A stretch of 64,000 bases of DNA. Origin: Leuconostoc mesenteroides subsp. mesenteroides ATCC 8293. GTDB lineage: Bacteria > Bacillota > Bacilli > Lactobacillales > Lactobacillaceae. A program made the translations under genes and the position numbers. Below are positions 26,497 through 35,512 of the stretch, one piece after another. The stretch lies in contig NC_008531.1 in the NCBI RefSeq assembly GCF_000014445.1, positions 403,001 through 467,000 on the forward strand, written 5' to 3'. Under the pieces are notes generated by a model. It worked only from the letters and a program-made list of their open reading frames with translations, had not been told where the DNA came from and made no database searches. The stretch's first letter is position 1, and every line of letters begins with the position of its first letter.

Positions 26497-27798
26497 ATGC
26501 AGTCTAGAAAAGAAAGACATCAGCATGAGATCAAAAATGCTGAGGCGATTGAGAAAGGCCTCGATCCATTTGCTGATACAATGAATAGTGGGAATAAGGG
26601 TGGTAGCCCTAGAAAAAAACGTAAAAAGCCTAATCGTCTGATATTACTTTTGTTACTTTTAGTTATAGTGATAGGTCTGTTTTTCGGATTAAAAGTGTTA
26701 TTGACAGATAATACAGCTGCATTAGATCCGAATGACACAACGTTTAAAACTGTGAAAATACCATCCGGATCTACACCCTCTCAGATGGCAAAAGCATTGC
26801 AAAAACAAAAAGTTATTAAAAGTTCTGAGGCCTTTTACAAATATTCATTAAAGCACGGTGCTGAAGATCTCCAAGCAGGAACTTATAAAATATCACCTTC
26901 TCAAACTGTTCAATTGATTTTTAAACAGTTGACGATGGGGCCTAATGCCGGCCCACAATTGGGCAAAGGATATGTTTTGGTAGCAACAGGTCAAGATCAA
27001 GCGGCTATTGCCAAAAACGTTGCCAGTGAGACTAAATTGTCACAAGATAAAGTGAATAAGGCATTTGGTGATAAATCTATTATTTCTAAGATGAAATCAA
27101 AGTATCCGGATTTATTGAAAAATATGTCTTCTAAGAGTAACTTGGCCGATTACGTTTACCCAGCAGCATACGATTTAAATAAAGTGACAGATGTTACTGA
27201 TTTAATGACGAAATTGTTGGCAACTTCAGATAAACAACTAAAGTCGTATTATAAAGACTTGAACAAAGATGGTATAAATAAGCCTGCTGTTATAACATTG
27301 ATGGCTACTTCGGGTAAAAGCGAATTTGAACATCGTTTGGCTTTTGTCAACAAAATTGCGCCATATGCTCAGACACTCAGTAAGAAATATGGTATCTTAG
27401 CATCAATATCCATAGCTCAAGCGGCACATGAATCAAACTGGGATAACTCAAAGCTATCATCTAAATACAATAACTATTTTGGTGTTAAAACTCAGGATGA
27501 GACAGCAGGAAAATCAGTTGTTTTGGAAACGACTGAGTATGTTGATGGGAAACCTGAGACACAAAAAGCACGTTTTGCTGTGTATAGTGATTGGAAAGAT
27601 AGCATGAAAGAACATGCTGAGACATTAGTGAATGGTAATACTTGGAATCCTAATCAGTTCCAAGATGTATTGGATGCAAAAAACTACAAGGAAGCCGCTA
27701 AAGCTCTGTATAAGGATTCATATGCAACCGATGTTAATTATCCAAAATTGATTATAAATTTGATAGAGACATGGAATTTACAACGTTTTGATAAATAA
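26497..27798 (+). CDS. Chimeric wall protein: MltG/YceG-like domain fused to GH73 glucosaminidase
   Basis: 433-residue membrane-anchored protein: basic cytosolic tail (1-46), one membrane helix (about 47-69), an MltG/YceG-like region (about 83-275; IPSGSTPSQMAKAL and the DLQAGTYKIS signature), then a GH73 beta-N-acetylglucosaminidase domain (about 282-433; catalytic Glu312 in QAAHESNW, NNYFGVK). MltG normally ends in a catalytic part with an (S/A)I(I/V)EKE motif. At the matching place this protein reads ITLMATSGKS, so the lytic transglycosylase Glu is missing and the GH73 domain replaces the end. The lytic activity is therefore predicted to come from GH73. SD GAGGTGAG. Flanked by terminators on both sides. 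Confidence 0.85.
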   Translation: MQSRKERHQHEIKNAEAIEKGLDPFADTMNSGNKGGSPRKKRKKPNRLILLLLLLVIVIGLFFGLKVLLTDNTAALDPNDTTFKTVKIPSGSTPSQMAKALQKQKVIKSSEAFYKYSLKHGAEDLQAGTYKISPSQTVQLIFKQLTMGPNAGPQLGKGYVLVATGQDQAAIAKNVASETKLSQDKVNKAFGDKSIISKMKSKYPDLLKNMSSKSNLADYVYPAAYDLNKVTDVTDLMTKLLATSDKQLKSYYKDLNKDGINKPAVITLMATSGKSEFEHRLAFVNKIAPYAQTLSKKYGILASISIAQAAHESNWDNSKLSSKYNNYFGVKTQDETAGKSVVLETTEYVDGKPETQKARFAVYSDWKDSMKEHAETLVNGNTWNPNQFQDVLDAKNYKEAAKALYKDSYATDVNYPKLIINLIETWNLQRFDK

Positions 27799-27805
27799 AA
27801 AATGT

Positions 27806-27841
27806 ACCCGATCATCTAGACATTTTAGATGATCGGGTTTT
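27806..27841 (+). terminator. Terminator after the MltG-like/GH73 gene
   Basis: ACCCGATCATCTA / TAGATGATCGGGT 13-base perfect stem with a TTTT tail. Confidence 0.92.
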
Positions 27842-27842
27842 A

Positions 27843-28060
27843 ATATACGATATAACTGGATATGTTTTCAATTTTTATTTCTTATTTAATTTTAATATTT
27901 TAAAAAAATGATGTAAATTTACAAAAATTATCGTGTAAATGATTGTATTGTACTTAATAAAAGTAAGTGCACACCAATAGTAATAAAGATTATCAGTAAT
28001 TTTATAACGTAAACTTTTTCATGATTTTTATTCAAAATTTTTAATAAATTAACAAGTATT
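27843..28060. other. AT-rich gene-free stretch
   Basis: About 220 very AT-rich bases upstream of the sugar-permease control region. I see no supported gene, RNA or repeat in it; an 81-codon minus-strand reading frame crosses it but has no SD and low-complexity content. Confidence 0.6.
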
Positions 28061-28074
28061 TGAAAACGTTTACA
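28061..28074 (+). promoter_or_regulatory. Upstream cre (CcpA) site
   Basis: TGAAAACGTTTACA fits the cre consensus TGWNANCGNTNWCA at all positions; 20 bases upstream of the -35. Confidence 0.72.
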
Positions 28075-28093
28075 GAAATTGTAAAAAAAGACT

Positions 28094-28121
28094 TGTGTAA
28101 ACGGTTTCACTAATGTAAAAT
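28094..28121 (+). promoter_or_regulatory. Sugar-permease promoter with cre overlapping the -35
   Basis: TTGTGT (28094-28099), 16-base spacer, TAAAAT (28116-28121). The second cre, TGTAAACGGTTTCA at 28096-28109, fits the 14-base consensus and covers the -35, which predicts carbon catabolite repression. Confidence 0.65.
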
Positions 28122-28181
28122 AAACAGTGTTAAAAAATGATGTGTTGCAGAACATCATATGAAAAAGGAGCAATATTTAGC

Positions 28182-29147
28182 ATGAGTTTAGCAATTTTAC
28201 TGGCCCTAGTGCCGGCACTAGCTTGGGGTTCCGTTGGAATCGTCAACACAAAAATGGGGGGAACAGCAGGGCAACAGACCTTAGGTATGACTTTTGGTGC
28301 TTTGATATTTGGCCTAGCAACAATGTTTTTCTTTGTCATGCCACGCCACATCGAATTAAGCAGTCATATTTGGGTTGTCGGTATTGTTTCTGGATTGGTT
28401 TGGGCAGTTGGAACAGCAGGACAGTTTTTGGCTATCAAGGATTTGGGCGTTTCGCTTGCTATTCCATTGTCAACAGCCGGTCAAATTGTAGCAAATGCTT
28501 TAATGGCTGCTGCTGTCTTAGGCGAATGGAAGACTGCTAAAATGTGGGCAATTGGTGTGATTTCAATCATTACGGTTGTTATCGGTGCAACTTTAATTTC
28601 AGCACGTGATAAAGCAAAAAACAGCGCAGGAATTGAAGCACAAGAGCAAAAAAAGGACTGGACTAAAGGGCTTATCTACCTGATTGTTTCAACCATCGGA
28701 TTCATGTTCTATTTTGTTTTACCAAACTTCTTAAACAAAGTTGGTTACATCTCTGATGCCATTAAAGCACGTGGTAATGGTGTCGATTATATGACCGCCA
28801 TTGTTGGACCACAAGCTATCGGTCAAGTTATTGGTGCCTTTCTAATTGTTGCCTTCGTTTTGAAAGAATCAAGTATCATGTTTAAGTTACCAACTTGGCG
28901 TAACATTGTAACAGGTTTAGTTTGGGCTGCTGGTAATATTTTCATGTTCATCTCAGCTGCCAATCCTGATGTTGGTCAAACTATCGCGACAACATTCTCA
29001 CAATTAGGTATTATTGTTGGTACTTTTGGTGGTATCTATATATTAGGAGAGAAGAAGTCAAGTTATCAGATGAAGTTAATTGTGATCGGTACAATATTAG
29101 TTGTTATTGGCGCAATTATCATCGGCAATATTTATACTTTCGCATAA
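28182..29147 (+). CDS. Sugar uptake permease, GRP family (GlcU/RbsU-like)
   Basis: 321-residue membrane protein with about 10 helices of the glucose/ribose porter (GRP) family within the DMT superfamily; LAWGSVGIVNTKMGG and repeated GxxWAxG segments are typical. It takes up glucose or ribose by a non-PTS, proton-linked route, which suits leuconostocs. ATG 28182 has the SD AAAGGAG at 28164-28170; an ATG at 28137 would add a non-homologous extension and is rejected. Two cre sites upstream suggest CcpA repression, which argues for ribose or a secondary sugar rather than glucose, but this is inference. Confidence 0.85.
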   Translation: MSLAILLALVPALAWGSVGIVNTKMGGTAGQQTLGMTFGALIFGLATMFFFVMPRHIELSSHIWVVGIVSGLVWAVGTAGQFLAIKDLGVSLAIPLSTAGQIVANALMAAAVLGEWKTAKMWAIGVISIITVVIGATLISARDKAKNSAGIEAQEQKKDWTKGLIYLIVSTIGFMFYFVLPNFLNKVGYISDAIKARGNGVDYMTAIVGPQAIGQVIGAFLIVAFVLKESSIMFKLPTWRNIVTGLVWAAGNIFMFISAANPDVGQTIATTFSQLGIIVGTFGGIYILGEKKSSYQMKLIVIGTILVVIGAIIIGNIYTFA

Positions 29148-29151
29148 TATG

Positions 29152-29182
29152 AAACGTCTGAACCATTGTTCAGACGTTTTTT
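29152..29182 (+). terminator. Terminator after the sugar permease
   Basis: AAACGTCTGAA / TTCAGACGTTT stem, loop CCATTG, six-T tail. Confidence 0.92.
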
Positions 29183-29191
29183 AATGCAATA

Positions 29192-29217
29192 AAAAAGCAC
29201 CTAGGCAGGTGCTTTTT
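29192..29217 (-). terminator. Terminator after greA
   Basis: AAAAAGCACCT / AGGTGCTTTTT stem with an AGGC loop; T-run in the minus-strand direction downstream of greA. Confidence 0.88.
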
Positions 29218-29228
29218 GAATACTGAAC

Positions 29229-29711
29229 TTATTTAGTTACGTTAATAATTTCAACGTCAATGCTAATACCATTTGGCAATGGAACAGCAACGGTTTCTCC
29301 GACCTTTTTACCAATTAAGGCATTAGCCATTGGAGACTCGTTAGAAATTTTTCCTGCCAAAGGATCAGCTTCTACAGAACCAACGATAGCATATGTTTCA
29401 GGTTCTTCATTTGGTAATTCTTTGAATGTCACCGTCTTACCTAATGAAACTTCGTCCTTAGCTGTTGCATTAGAATCAATGATTTCAGCATTATCAATCA
29501 TATTTTTTAATGTTTGAATGCGTCCTTCAACAAAGGCTTGTTCATCTTTAGCTGATTGATATTCCGAGTTTTCTGATAAGTCACCGTATGATCTTGCAAT
29601 CTGAATACGTTTTGTAATTTCTGGTCGTTGATTAGCAATAAGATCTTCCAACTCAAGTTGAAGCTTGTCACGGCCTTCAGCAGTCATTGGATATGTTTTT
29701 TCTTCAGACAT
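29229..29711 (-). CDS. greA: Transcription elongation factor GreA
   Basis: Stimulates transcript cleavage by backtracked RNA polymerase. 160 residues: N-terminal antiparallel coiled coil (about 1-78, with [18 protein letters not shown] and [13 protein letters not shown] including the acidic tip) and a C-terminal FKBP-like domain ([14 protein letters not shown]). SD GAAAGGAAA upstream. It follows the yfhO-like gene on the same strand with only 55 bases between, containing a hairpin. Confidence 0.96.
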   Translation of the reverse strand: MSEEKTYPMTAEGRDKLQLELEDLIANQRPEITKRIQIARSYGDLSENSEYQSAKDEQAFVEGRIQTLKNMIDNAEIIDSNATAKDEVSLGKTVTFKELPNEEPETYAIVGSVEADPLAGKISNESPMANALIGKKVGETVAVPLPNGISIDVEIINVTK

Positions 29712-29732
29712 AAGTGTTTCCTTTCAATTTGC

Positions 29733-29763
29733 GCTTTTTTCCGCAAAATATAACGGAAAAAGC
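29733..29763 (-). repeat. Inverted repeat between the yfhO-like gene and greA
   Basis: GCTTTTTTCCG / CGGAAAAAGC, one bulged base, loop about 10 bases. It may act as a weak terminator of the upstream gene or as a greA leader hairpin; it lacks a T-tail beyond the stem. Confidence 0.4.
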
Positions 29764-29766
29764 ATA

Positions 29767-32376
29767 TCATGTGTGGATTTTTTTTGCAATAGATTTTCGA
29801 TTAATTATTAATAATAGCAATAAGGCGAGTAAGCTAATTATTACACCGTAATAGAAAAGAGGTGGTGTATATACAAAGGATATTTTATGAAGGCCAGGTT
29901 TTGTTTTTACTGCTATAAAATAATTAGCTACTTTGGTCGTTTTGACTGTTTTACCATCAACCTTAACTTGCCAGCCTGGAATTGACGGAATAGTTGTCAT
30001 AACGAGTGGCTTTTTTGTCGTTGTTTTGATAGTGCCTTCAATGCGTCGCTGCGAGCGTTTGCTTATCTTTAGACCATTCTGTTTCAAATTAGTCGAATCA
30101 TTGGCTATTCGCTCATTATCGATGTGATACAGAGTCACATTTGTCAGTGCTAGTGTTTGGGTATCTTTAAGCCTAAACGTGATAGTTTGCAGTTTATCTT
30201 TGGCATTTGTGGCCAAATTAACAACAACAGTGTGTCGGTAAGTATTGAATTGTGTAATTACCTTGCCGTTAATTAATAAATCAAAATTTTTAATGTCTAA
30301 TCCGCTGCCGATCGTCAGATAATAACTATCATTATTTGTGGGCGTAAATTGTAAGTCAAGACTTGCAGGTTTTGCAGCATTTTGTCGAGTGATAATTGAA
30401 CCAGTAATCATACTTGGTGCAGTAATATTATGTCCGATGGACTTCTGGAAGTTATCTACATGAACAGTTGAGGTTGTTGTGCCTGTTATACCTTGCCAAA
30501 GATTACCTTGATTTTGGAGTGGATTATTGAAAAGCATTTTCGTATTCAATGCACCAGAGCTAGCTGCAAATGCGAGTGGCAAAGCATTTTTATTTTGATA
30601 AACATTTGTGGTTTTGGTAGTGGCCTTAAGGTTGTATTTTTTGGTATCAGGACGAAAACCAATTAGATGTTGGCTAGGCTGGCCAGCGTCTCCATTATCT
30701 TTGCCATTTGCCGTGATAAAATACTTCATCCCCAAAAAGGCATCGGATAATACGCTACCATTACTATAAACAACGTAATTATCACCATCTGGTTGACCAA
30801 AATTACCAAAGAAAGTTGGTGTTGCCTTTGGTAAAGCAGAACTAAAATGAGCACCACCATAATAGTTAAGCATCATTGAGTCGCCACGTGTGCGCTGGAA
30901 TGTTTGTGCCACGCGGTACCATGAACGATCTTTTTTAATTTTTTGATTTGCGTCGGTAAGGGCGTGAATGGCATTCTGATATTCGGTGTTTGTAAGATAT
31001 GAAAAATGATTCAGTGTTAATGCTACATTGGCGCCAAGGGAAACGATGGTGATTAGACTAAGTATCGGCAACCAAATACGATCGTGACTTTTAAAAGTAA
31101 ATTGGGCTAGCGTTAATAAAGCTAATCCAATAAAAATGGCAATGCTATTACTGTCTGTGTAGCTTGTCTTTTGATTATTTATAAACGCATATACCGCGAC
31201 GCCTACTAAAGAGACAAATAGCAAAACAAGTGTTATTTTTTGAGGTCGCCAAGTCGGCTGCCAACTCATTGCAGCTAAGTATATAACAAAAAAACTAATT
31301 AGGAAACTAAACCGGTAAGGATACCAAACCGGATATTGAAAACCATGAAAAAGTAAGGTTAAGGGCGCCCATGTTGTTGCCAAGATGAGAAAACTCAAAA
31401 TAGCAAACGCACCAACTTTGACACGCCAATGTATGACACGAGTGGTAATAAAGGTAACCAATGTGATTAAAATAAACGCGCTAACATAAAAATTGGCTTG
31501 ACCACTCTGCATCTGGTCAAAATCAAAGCTGCCCGGAATTAACTTGAGAAATAGATGCAAAGGATTGTTATCAAATTTGAAAGAAAATTCGGAATTATAT
31601 TGTGATTTACCAAGCGTCAATTGGAAGTAGGTGGGCAAAATAAGCCACGCGGATAATGCGCCACCAATAATAGAACCAAGAGCAAAGTGCCATAAAATAG
31701 TTAGACGATGTTTAACATTAGGCCATGTGAGGCGCCACAAAAAATAAAGAACAATAAAGATGGCTACCATGAAGCCAATATAATAGTTCGTGATGATAGT
31801 AATAGCAAGTAAGACGCTATAACGCCACCATGTTTGACGGTAGAATACTTGTTCAAGCTGATAAATTACAAGTGGCAGCATGACAGCTGTATCAAGCCAT
31901 AGTAGGTTGAGATTATTAGCGACAAACCAACCAGATAGAGCAAAGTTGATGGCAAAGAGGGTAATATAGTAGCCATGTTGTAAATGCAATTTTTTTAAAA
32001 GGTAACCCATTGAGAGACCAGCTGCACTAATCTTTAAACAGATAACCAATAGAATCGCAGCAGGTAAATTAGCGTTTGATACAAAAAGAAAAATGAAGTT
32101 AAATGGGCTCATCAAATAGTAGGCCCATTCACCTAACATATCTCCACCTAGTGCGTTTGAAAATGAATAGAAGAAACTGGACGGGTGTTGTAAAATAGTG
32201 TATTTGAATGCTGCAAATTGATCAATGTATTGTTGACCAAGATCAACAGTCAGGATAGAGTTGGAACCAAAGGGTGCCATTTTTCGATAAGCAAAATATC
32301 CGATTAGAACAAGAAAAGGAATCCAGAAACTGAGTGCAAGCGGTGAAATTGTGTATTTTTTAATTTTACTTTTCAT
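29767..32376 (-). CDS. yfhO: YfhO-family polytopic membrane protein
   Basis: About 869 residues with 12-14 membrane helices in the first 490 residues and at the end (last helix followed by NRKSIAKKIHT), and a large extracytoplasmic domain between. The family is linked in Gram-positives to glycosylation of lipoteichoic acid or other lipid-linked polymers (GT-C fold), but the reaction here is unproven. Start: the upstream ATG at 32388 lies within a -10 element; ATG 32376 lies one base after the expected +1 of an extended -10 and has no SD, so a leaderless start at 32376 is proposed. Confidence 0.82.
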   Translation of the reverse strand: MKSKIKKYTISPLALSFWIPFLVLIGYFAYRKMAPFGSNSILTVDLGQQYIDQFAAFKYTILQHPSSFFYSFSNALGGDMLGEWAYYLMSPFNFIFLFVSNANLPAAILLVICLKISAAGLSMGYLLKKLHLQHGYYITLFAINFALSGWFVANNLNLLWLDTAVMLPLVIYQLEQVFYRQTWWRYSVLLAITIITNYYIGFMVAIFIVLYFLWRLTWPNVKHRLTILWHFALGSIIGGALSAWLILPTYFQLTLGKSQYNSEFSFKFDNNPLHLFLKLIPGSFDFDQMQSGQANFYVSAFILITLVTFITTRVIHWRVKVGAFAILSFLILATTWAPLTLLFHGFQYPVWYPYRFSFLISFFVIYLAAMSWQPTWRPQKITLVLLFVSLVGVAVYAFINNQKTSYTDSNSIAIFIGLALLTLAQFTFKSHDRIWLPILSLITIVSLGANVALTLNHFSYLTNTEYQNAIHALTDANQKIKKDRSWYRVAQTFQRTRGDSMMLNYYGGAHFSSALPKATPTFFGNFGQPDGDNYVVYSNGSVLSDAFLGMKYFITANGKDNGDAGQPSQHLIGFRPDTKKYNLKATTKTTNVYQNKNALPLAFAASSGALNTKMLFNNPLQNQGNLWQGITGTTTSTVHVDNFQKSIGHNITAPSMITGSIITRQNAAKPASLDLQFTPTNNDSYYLTIGSGLDIKNFDLLINGKVITQFNTYRHTVVVNLATNAKDKLQTITFRLKDTQTLALTNVTLYHIDNERIANDSTNLKQNGLKISKRSQRRIEGTIKTTTKKPLVMTTIPSIPGWQVKVDGKTVKTTKVANYFIAVKTKPGLHKISFVYTPPLFYYGVIISLLALLLLLIINRKSIAKKIHT

Positions 32377-32383
32377 AAGTATT

Positions 32384-32392
32384 AGCATACCA
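32384..32392 (-). promoter_or_regulatory. Extended -10 of the yfhO-like gene
   Basis: Minus-strand TG-G-TATGCT (hexamer 32389 to 32384). Expected +1 near 32377, one base before ATG 32376; no good -35 and no SD. Confidence 0.5.
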
Positions 32393-32408
32393 AATTTTAT
32401 TTAAATTG

Positions 32409-32453
32409 AGAAAAATTAAAACCAGAATCTTCTTCCGTATTAGAAAATTCTGG
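32409..32453 (-). terminator. Terminator after the NAD(P)-binding protein
   Basis: Minus-strand CCAGAAT / ATTCTGG stem with a long loop and the tail TTTTAATTTTT. Confidence 0.7.
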
Positions 32454-32464
32454 CCAAGTTGTTG

Positions 32465-33082
32465 TTATTTAGTTGAAGAAATCGCAACAGATTCTGCAAT
32501 ATGTTGTTCGGGATTTAATAATAGCTGTGCAATAAATTCTGCGACGCTTGTTCTAGTGATTGGGCCACCAATAATTTTTTCGTGAGGATCAGTTTGGACA
32601 TTCACTTGTTGCATTTTATTATCATCTGTTAATTCATTGGGTCGGATGATTGTATAGTCCAATTGGGACTCTTCGATGCGCTTAGCTGCAGCAGCTTGAT
32701 CGCCCATGTAGGTGTTTTCATTGTCTGGGGTGCCCAAAATATTACGCCAAATGTCAGCAGTTTCGGTAGCTATCTCATTGTAAATACCGATTGTTGCGAC
32801 CCAAATTAAGCGCTTAACGCCGGCAGTGTGCATTGCGTTAACTAAGGCATTAGCGGCGTTTTTTTGTCGACCTTCTGCACCAATATTTGCATAAACAATA
32901 TCAATGTCTTTTAGCGCACGAACCAAGTTTTCTTCCTTGGTAGCATCAAGTGATTTGATTGACTTTTCAGGGCGAGCATGAAGAGAAGTTAATGTAATTT
33001 TTGTATCGGTATTTGCCAGTATGTCAACCACAATTTTAGCAATTTGACCGTTGGCACCGAGGATTAAAATGTTTTTTGTCAT
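32465..33082 (-). CDS. NAD(P)-binding SDR/NmrA-like oxidoreductase
   Basis: 205-residue atypical short-chain dehydrogenase with the nucleotide motif LGANGQIA at about 8-15 and the fold of NmrA/YwnB-like NAD(P)H-binding proteins; no classical YxxxK dyad is obvious. Such proteins act as quinone or flavin reductases or as redox sensors; substrate unknown. It stands alone with its own terminator. Its ATG has no SD and lies exactly at the expected +1 of an extended -10, so a leaderless message is predicted. Confidence 0.78.
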   Translation of the reverse strand: MTKNILILGANGQIAKIVVDILANTDTKITLTSLHARPEKSIKSLDATKEENLVRALKDIDIVYANIGAEGRQKNAANALVNAMHTAGVKRLIWVATIGIYNEIATETADIWRNILGTPDNENTYMGDQAAAAKRIEESQLDYTIIRPNELTDDNKMQQVNVQTDPHEKIIGGPITRTSVAEFIAQLLLNPEQHIAESVAISSTK

Positions 33083-33088
33083 GTCTTC

Positions 33089-33097
33089 ATTTTAGCA
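33089..33097 (-). promoter_or_regulatory. Extended -10 of the NAD(P)-binding protein gene
   Basis: Minus-strand TG-C-TAAAAT (hexamer 33094 to 33089). Seven bases later is the A of the ATG at 33082. The -35 is weak. Confidence 0.6.
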
Positions 33098-33206
33098 CGA
33101 TTGTTTGTGTTGCGGTAGAATATACTTAGAAAGGGTATAGAAATAAACGTGGTGATAATTATTAGCTTTTAGACACGGTTAACTATACATAAAACATGAG
33201 GTTTAT

Positions 33207-34358
33207 ATGAGTTTAACTTATCAAAAATTACTAGTAGCTGTACCTTTGATTTTGCGTGGCGGTGACGTACCGACGATTGTGGGAGAAGCTGGAATTGGAA
33301 AATCTGCCCTTGTTGCTGAAATAGCTAAAAAATTGGGTGCAAAACTTTTTACAACAGTAGTTTCATTATCTGAAAAAGGAGATTTAGCAATTCCAATTCC
33401 ACCTTTGAATGAGACATCATTCTTGCAAACTAAAAATTATGGTCGATTGGCTGATATCAAATTTGGTTATACACACACTTTGATACAGATTATAGAACAA
33501 GCTGAAGTCGAACCGGACCGAACAATTATCTGGTTTTTAGATGAATTCAACCGAGGATCACAAGCAGTACAAGGTGAACTAATGAATCTTGTTTTACAGC
33601 GACAGATTAATGATCTGGTATTGCCTGATAATGTTAAACTCATTCTCGCAGAAAATCCTGATGATTCAATGCAAGGGTTTGAGAATGCCGAATATGCGGT
33701 TCAAACATCTGATGCAGCGATTAAAGATCGAACCACTCGACTTGTCATGACTGTTTCAGTTCGTGATTGGTTGCAGTGGGCCGCATCTGGAAAAAAGCGG
33801 CCACACATACACGACTTGGTCCGCCAATTTATTGCCGAAAATGCCGAATTATTGTACCCAAAAAATCGAGATATTGACTTGAACCCTACCCCGCGTGCGT
33901 GGCAGCGCGTATCTGATAATTTATTCCAGTTGCAAAAACTAACCAATGAGCAGCAGGATGAACTGTTATTTGATATCGTGGCAGGAGATCTTGGGGACAA
34001 TTGTGCCACACAATTTGTGACTTTTGTCCAAGAAAAAACAACTAGTCTAACAGCTGAAGACGTCTTTGATTCATTACCAAGTGGTCCAAAATTACCACAG
34101 ACAATACGTGAAAAATTTGAGAGCTTTTCAGAAATTCAAAAGCTGAACGTGATGAAAACCTTATTATTAACGGCAGATATGAGACTAGACAATAATGCTG
34201 GCCGTTTCAGTGAGTTACTCAATTTGATTGCTCCCGATGGACAGTATGCACTGGTAAAACAAATGACGAGCGCGCCAATTTTGGATGATTTATATGCTTC
34301 TGATAATCATTATGCCAACGTGTTATATCAACAGATTATGGATATTGCTACACGATGA
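33207..34358 (+). CDS. MoxR-like AAA+ ATPase
   Basis: 383-residue ATPase of the MoxR/AAA_5 group, which usually act with VWA-domain partners to remodel or load cofactors into protein targets. Walker A GEAGIGKS at 26-33, Walker B FLDEFNRG at about 110-117, and a sensor-1-like AENPDD near 148-153 followed by the R-rich KDRTTRL segment. SD GAGG seven bases before ATG 33207. First of four genes with four-base overlaps, so one operon. No known target operon (methanol dehydrogenase, chelatase, denitrification) is near, and the substrate is unknown. Confidence 0.88.
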   Translation: MSLTYQKLLVAVPLILRGGDVPTIVGEAGIGKSALVAEIAKKLGAKLFTTVVSLSEKGDLAIPIPPLNETSFLQTKNYGRLADIKFGYTHTLIQIIEQAEVEPDRTIIWFLDEFNRGSQAVQGELMNLVLQRQINDLVLPDNVKLILAENPDDSMQGFENAEYAVQTSDAAIKDRTTRLVMTVSVRDWLQWAASGKKRPHIHDLVRQFIAENAELLYPKNRDIDLNPTPRAWQRVSDNLFQLQKLTNEQQDELLFDIVAGDLGDNCATQFVTFVQEKTTSLTAEDVFDSLPSGPKLPQTIREKFESFSEIQKLNVMKTLLLTADMRLDNNAGRFSELLNLIAPDGQYALVKQMTSAPILDDLYASDNHYANVLYQQIMDIATR

Positions 34359-35512
34359 AATCAGAGAATGACAATCTAATTATTGATGGTATTAAAACAT
34401 TGCTTGATGTATCGCCCCTCTACGGCAATATTGTGATGAACTTAGTCCGAGAGGTGAACCCACAGGCTGCTAATCCATTAGCGTTAAAATGGCAAGGACA
34501 CCACTGGTACTTACTGGTTAACCCTAATTTATTAACGGCTCGTTTTACATCACACAACCAGGTTGCTGCTGCGTTAGCTCATGAGGCTTTGCATGTTATT
34601 TGGCAGCATCCGACTCGTTATGCGAAAGAACGAGAACATAATCAAATGGTTGATATAGGTACTGACTTAGCGGTCAACCAATACTTACCAAGAGATTTGG
34701 GTGAACTACCTGGTGCAATATCGTTTCAAACTATTAATGAACTCTATCACATTAATTTACCACACAATCAAGATTCATCGACCTATATTTCTTTATTGTC
34801 AGAAGTTGATCAAAAAAATTCACGGGCAAAAAAGAGGGCTTTGCCGAAACATACGGAATGGCAGAGCGCGAGTAATTCAATAGAAGAAGCTGAGTCTGCA
34901 CTTAAAAATGTGATAAAAAAAGCTAATGACGATACGAAATACGCTGGGCGTGGTAATGTATCGGGTGCGGTTTTGCAACAAATTAGTGAGGTTGTTGTAC
35001 CAAAACGTAACTGGAAAAGTATTTTGCGATCTGGTATCAGTCAAGCACCAAATAAAAAGAAAGATTCACGAGCTAGGTTTAATCGCCGACAGGCTTATCG
35101 ACTTGATCTACCAGGAGAAATTAGTCGTTATGATACGGAAATTGCTGTTTTCATTGATAATTCTGCATCAATATCTAATTCACAGGCAAGTGAGTTTTTA
35201 GCCAATGCAATGCAGATAACAAAACAATTTGATATTAACGTGCATTTCTTTTCGTTTGATACGAAGGTGCATCAAATTAAAAATATAAAAACTTGGCAGC
35301 GCCATGCCGGTGGTGGGACAACTTTCCAAAGCATATTTGATGCATTGCCCGCTTTAAAATTTTTCCCTTTGCAAACACTGGTAGTTATTTTTACGGATGG
35401 CGATGGCGAAAAAGAGTTGATTCAAACCAAATTTAAACATGTGTATTGGTTACTACCAGAGGGGCAAACATTAAGCATACCATCACCATTTGGAAAGGTT
35501 ATTACGCTATGA
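34355..35512 (+). CDS. Putative metallopeptidase with C-terminal VWA domain (DUF2201-like)
   Basis: 385-residue partner of the MoxR-like ATPase. The N-terminal half has a zinc peptidase-like HEALH at 76-80, then the GTDLAVNQYLP block typical of the DUF2201 family. A charged linker follows (about 150-245, many Lys/Arg), then a VWA-like domain with an intact metal-binding pattern: DNSAS at 268-272, GGTT at 320-323 and TDGD at 347-350. Whether it is an active protease is untested. Start overlaps the ATPase stop (ATGA), and its own stop overlaps the next gene in the same way. Confidence 0.85.
   Translation: MKSENDNLIIDGIKTLLDVSPLYGNIVMNLVREVNPQAANPLALKWQGHHWYLLVNPNLLTARFTSHNQVAAALAHEALHVIWQHPTRYAKEREHNQMVDIGTDLAVNQYLPRDLGELPGAISFQTINELYHINLPHNQDSSTYISLLSEVDQKNSRAKKRALPKHTEWQSASNSIEEAESALKNVIKKANDDTKYAGRGNVSGAVLQQISEVVVPKRNWKSILRSGISQAPNKKKDSRARFNRRQAYRLDLPGEISRYDTEIAVFIDNSASISNSQASEFLANAMQITKQFDINVHFFSFDTKVHQIKNIKTWQRHAGGGTTFQSIFDALPALKFFPLQTLVVIFTDGDGEKELIQTKFKHVYWLLPEGQTLSIPSPFGKVITL

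Noticed and set aside
27928..28173. 81-codon minus-strand reading frame upstream of the sugar permease
   Set aside because: No SD, composition reflects AT-rich DNA, and it crosses both cre sites and the promoter of the permease.
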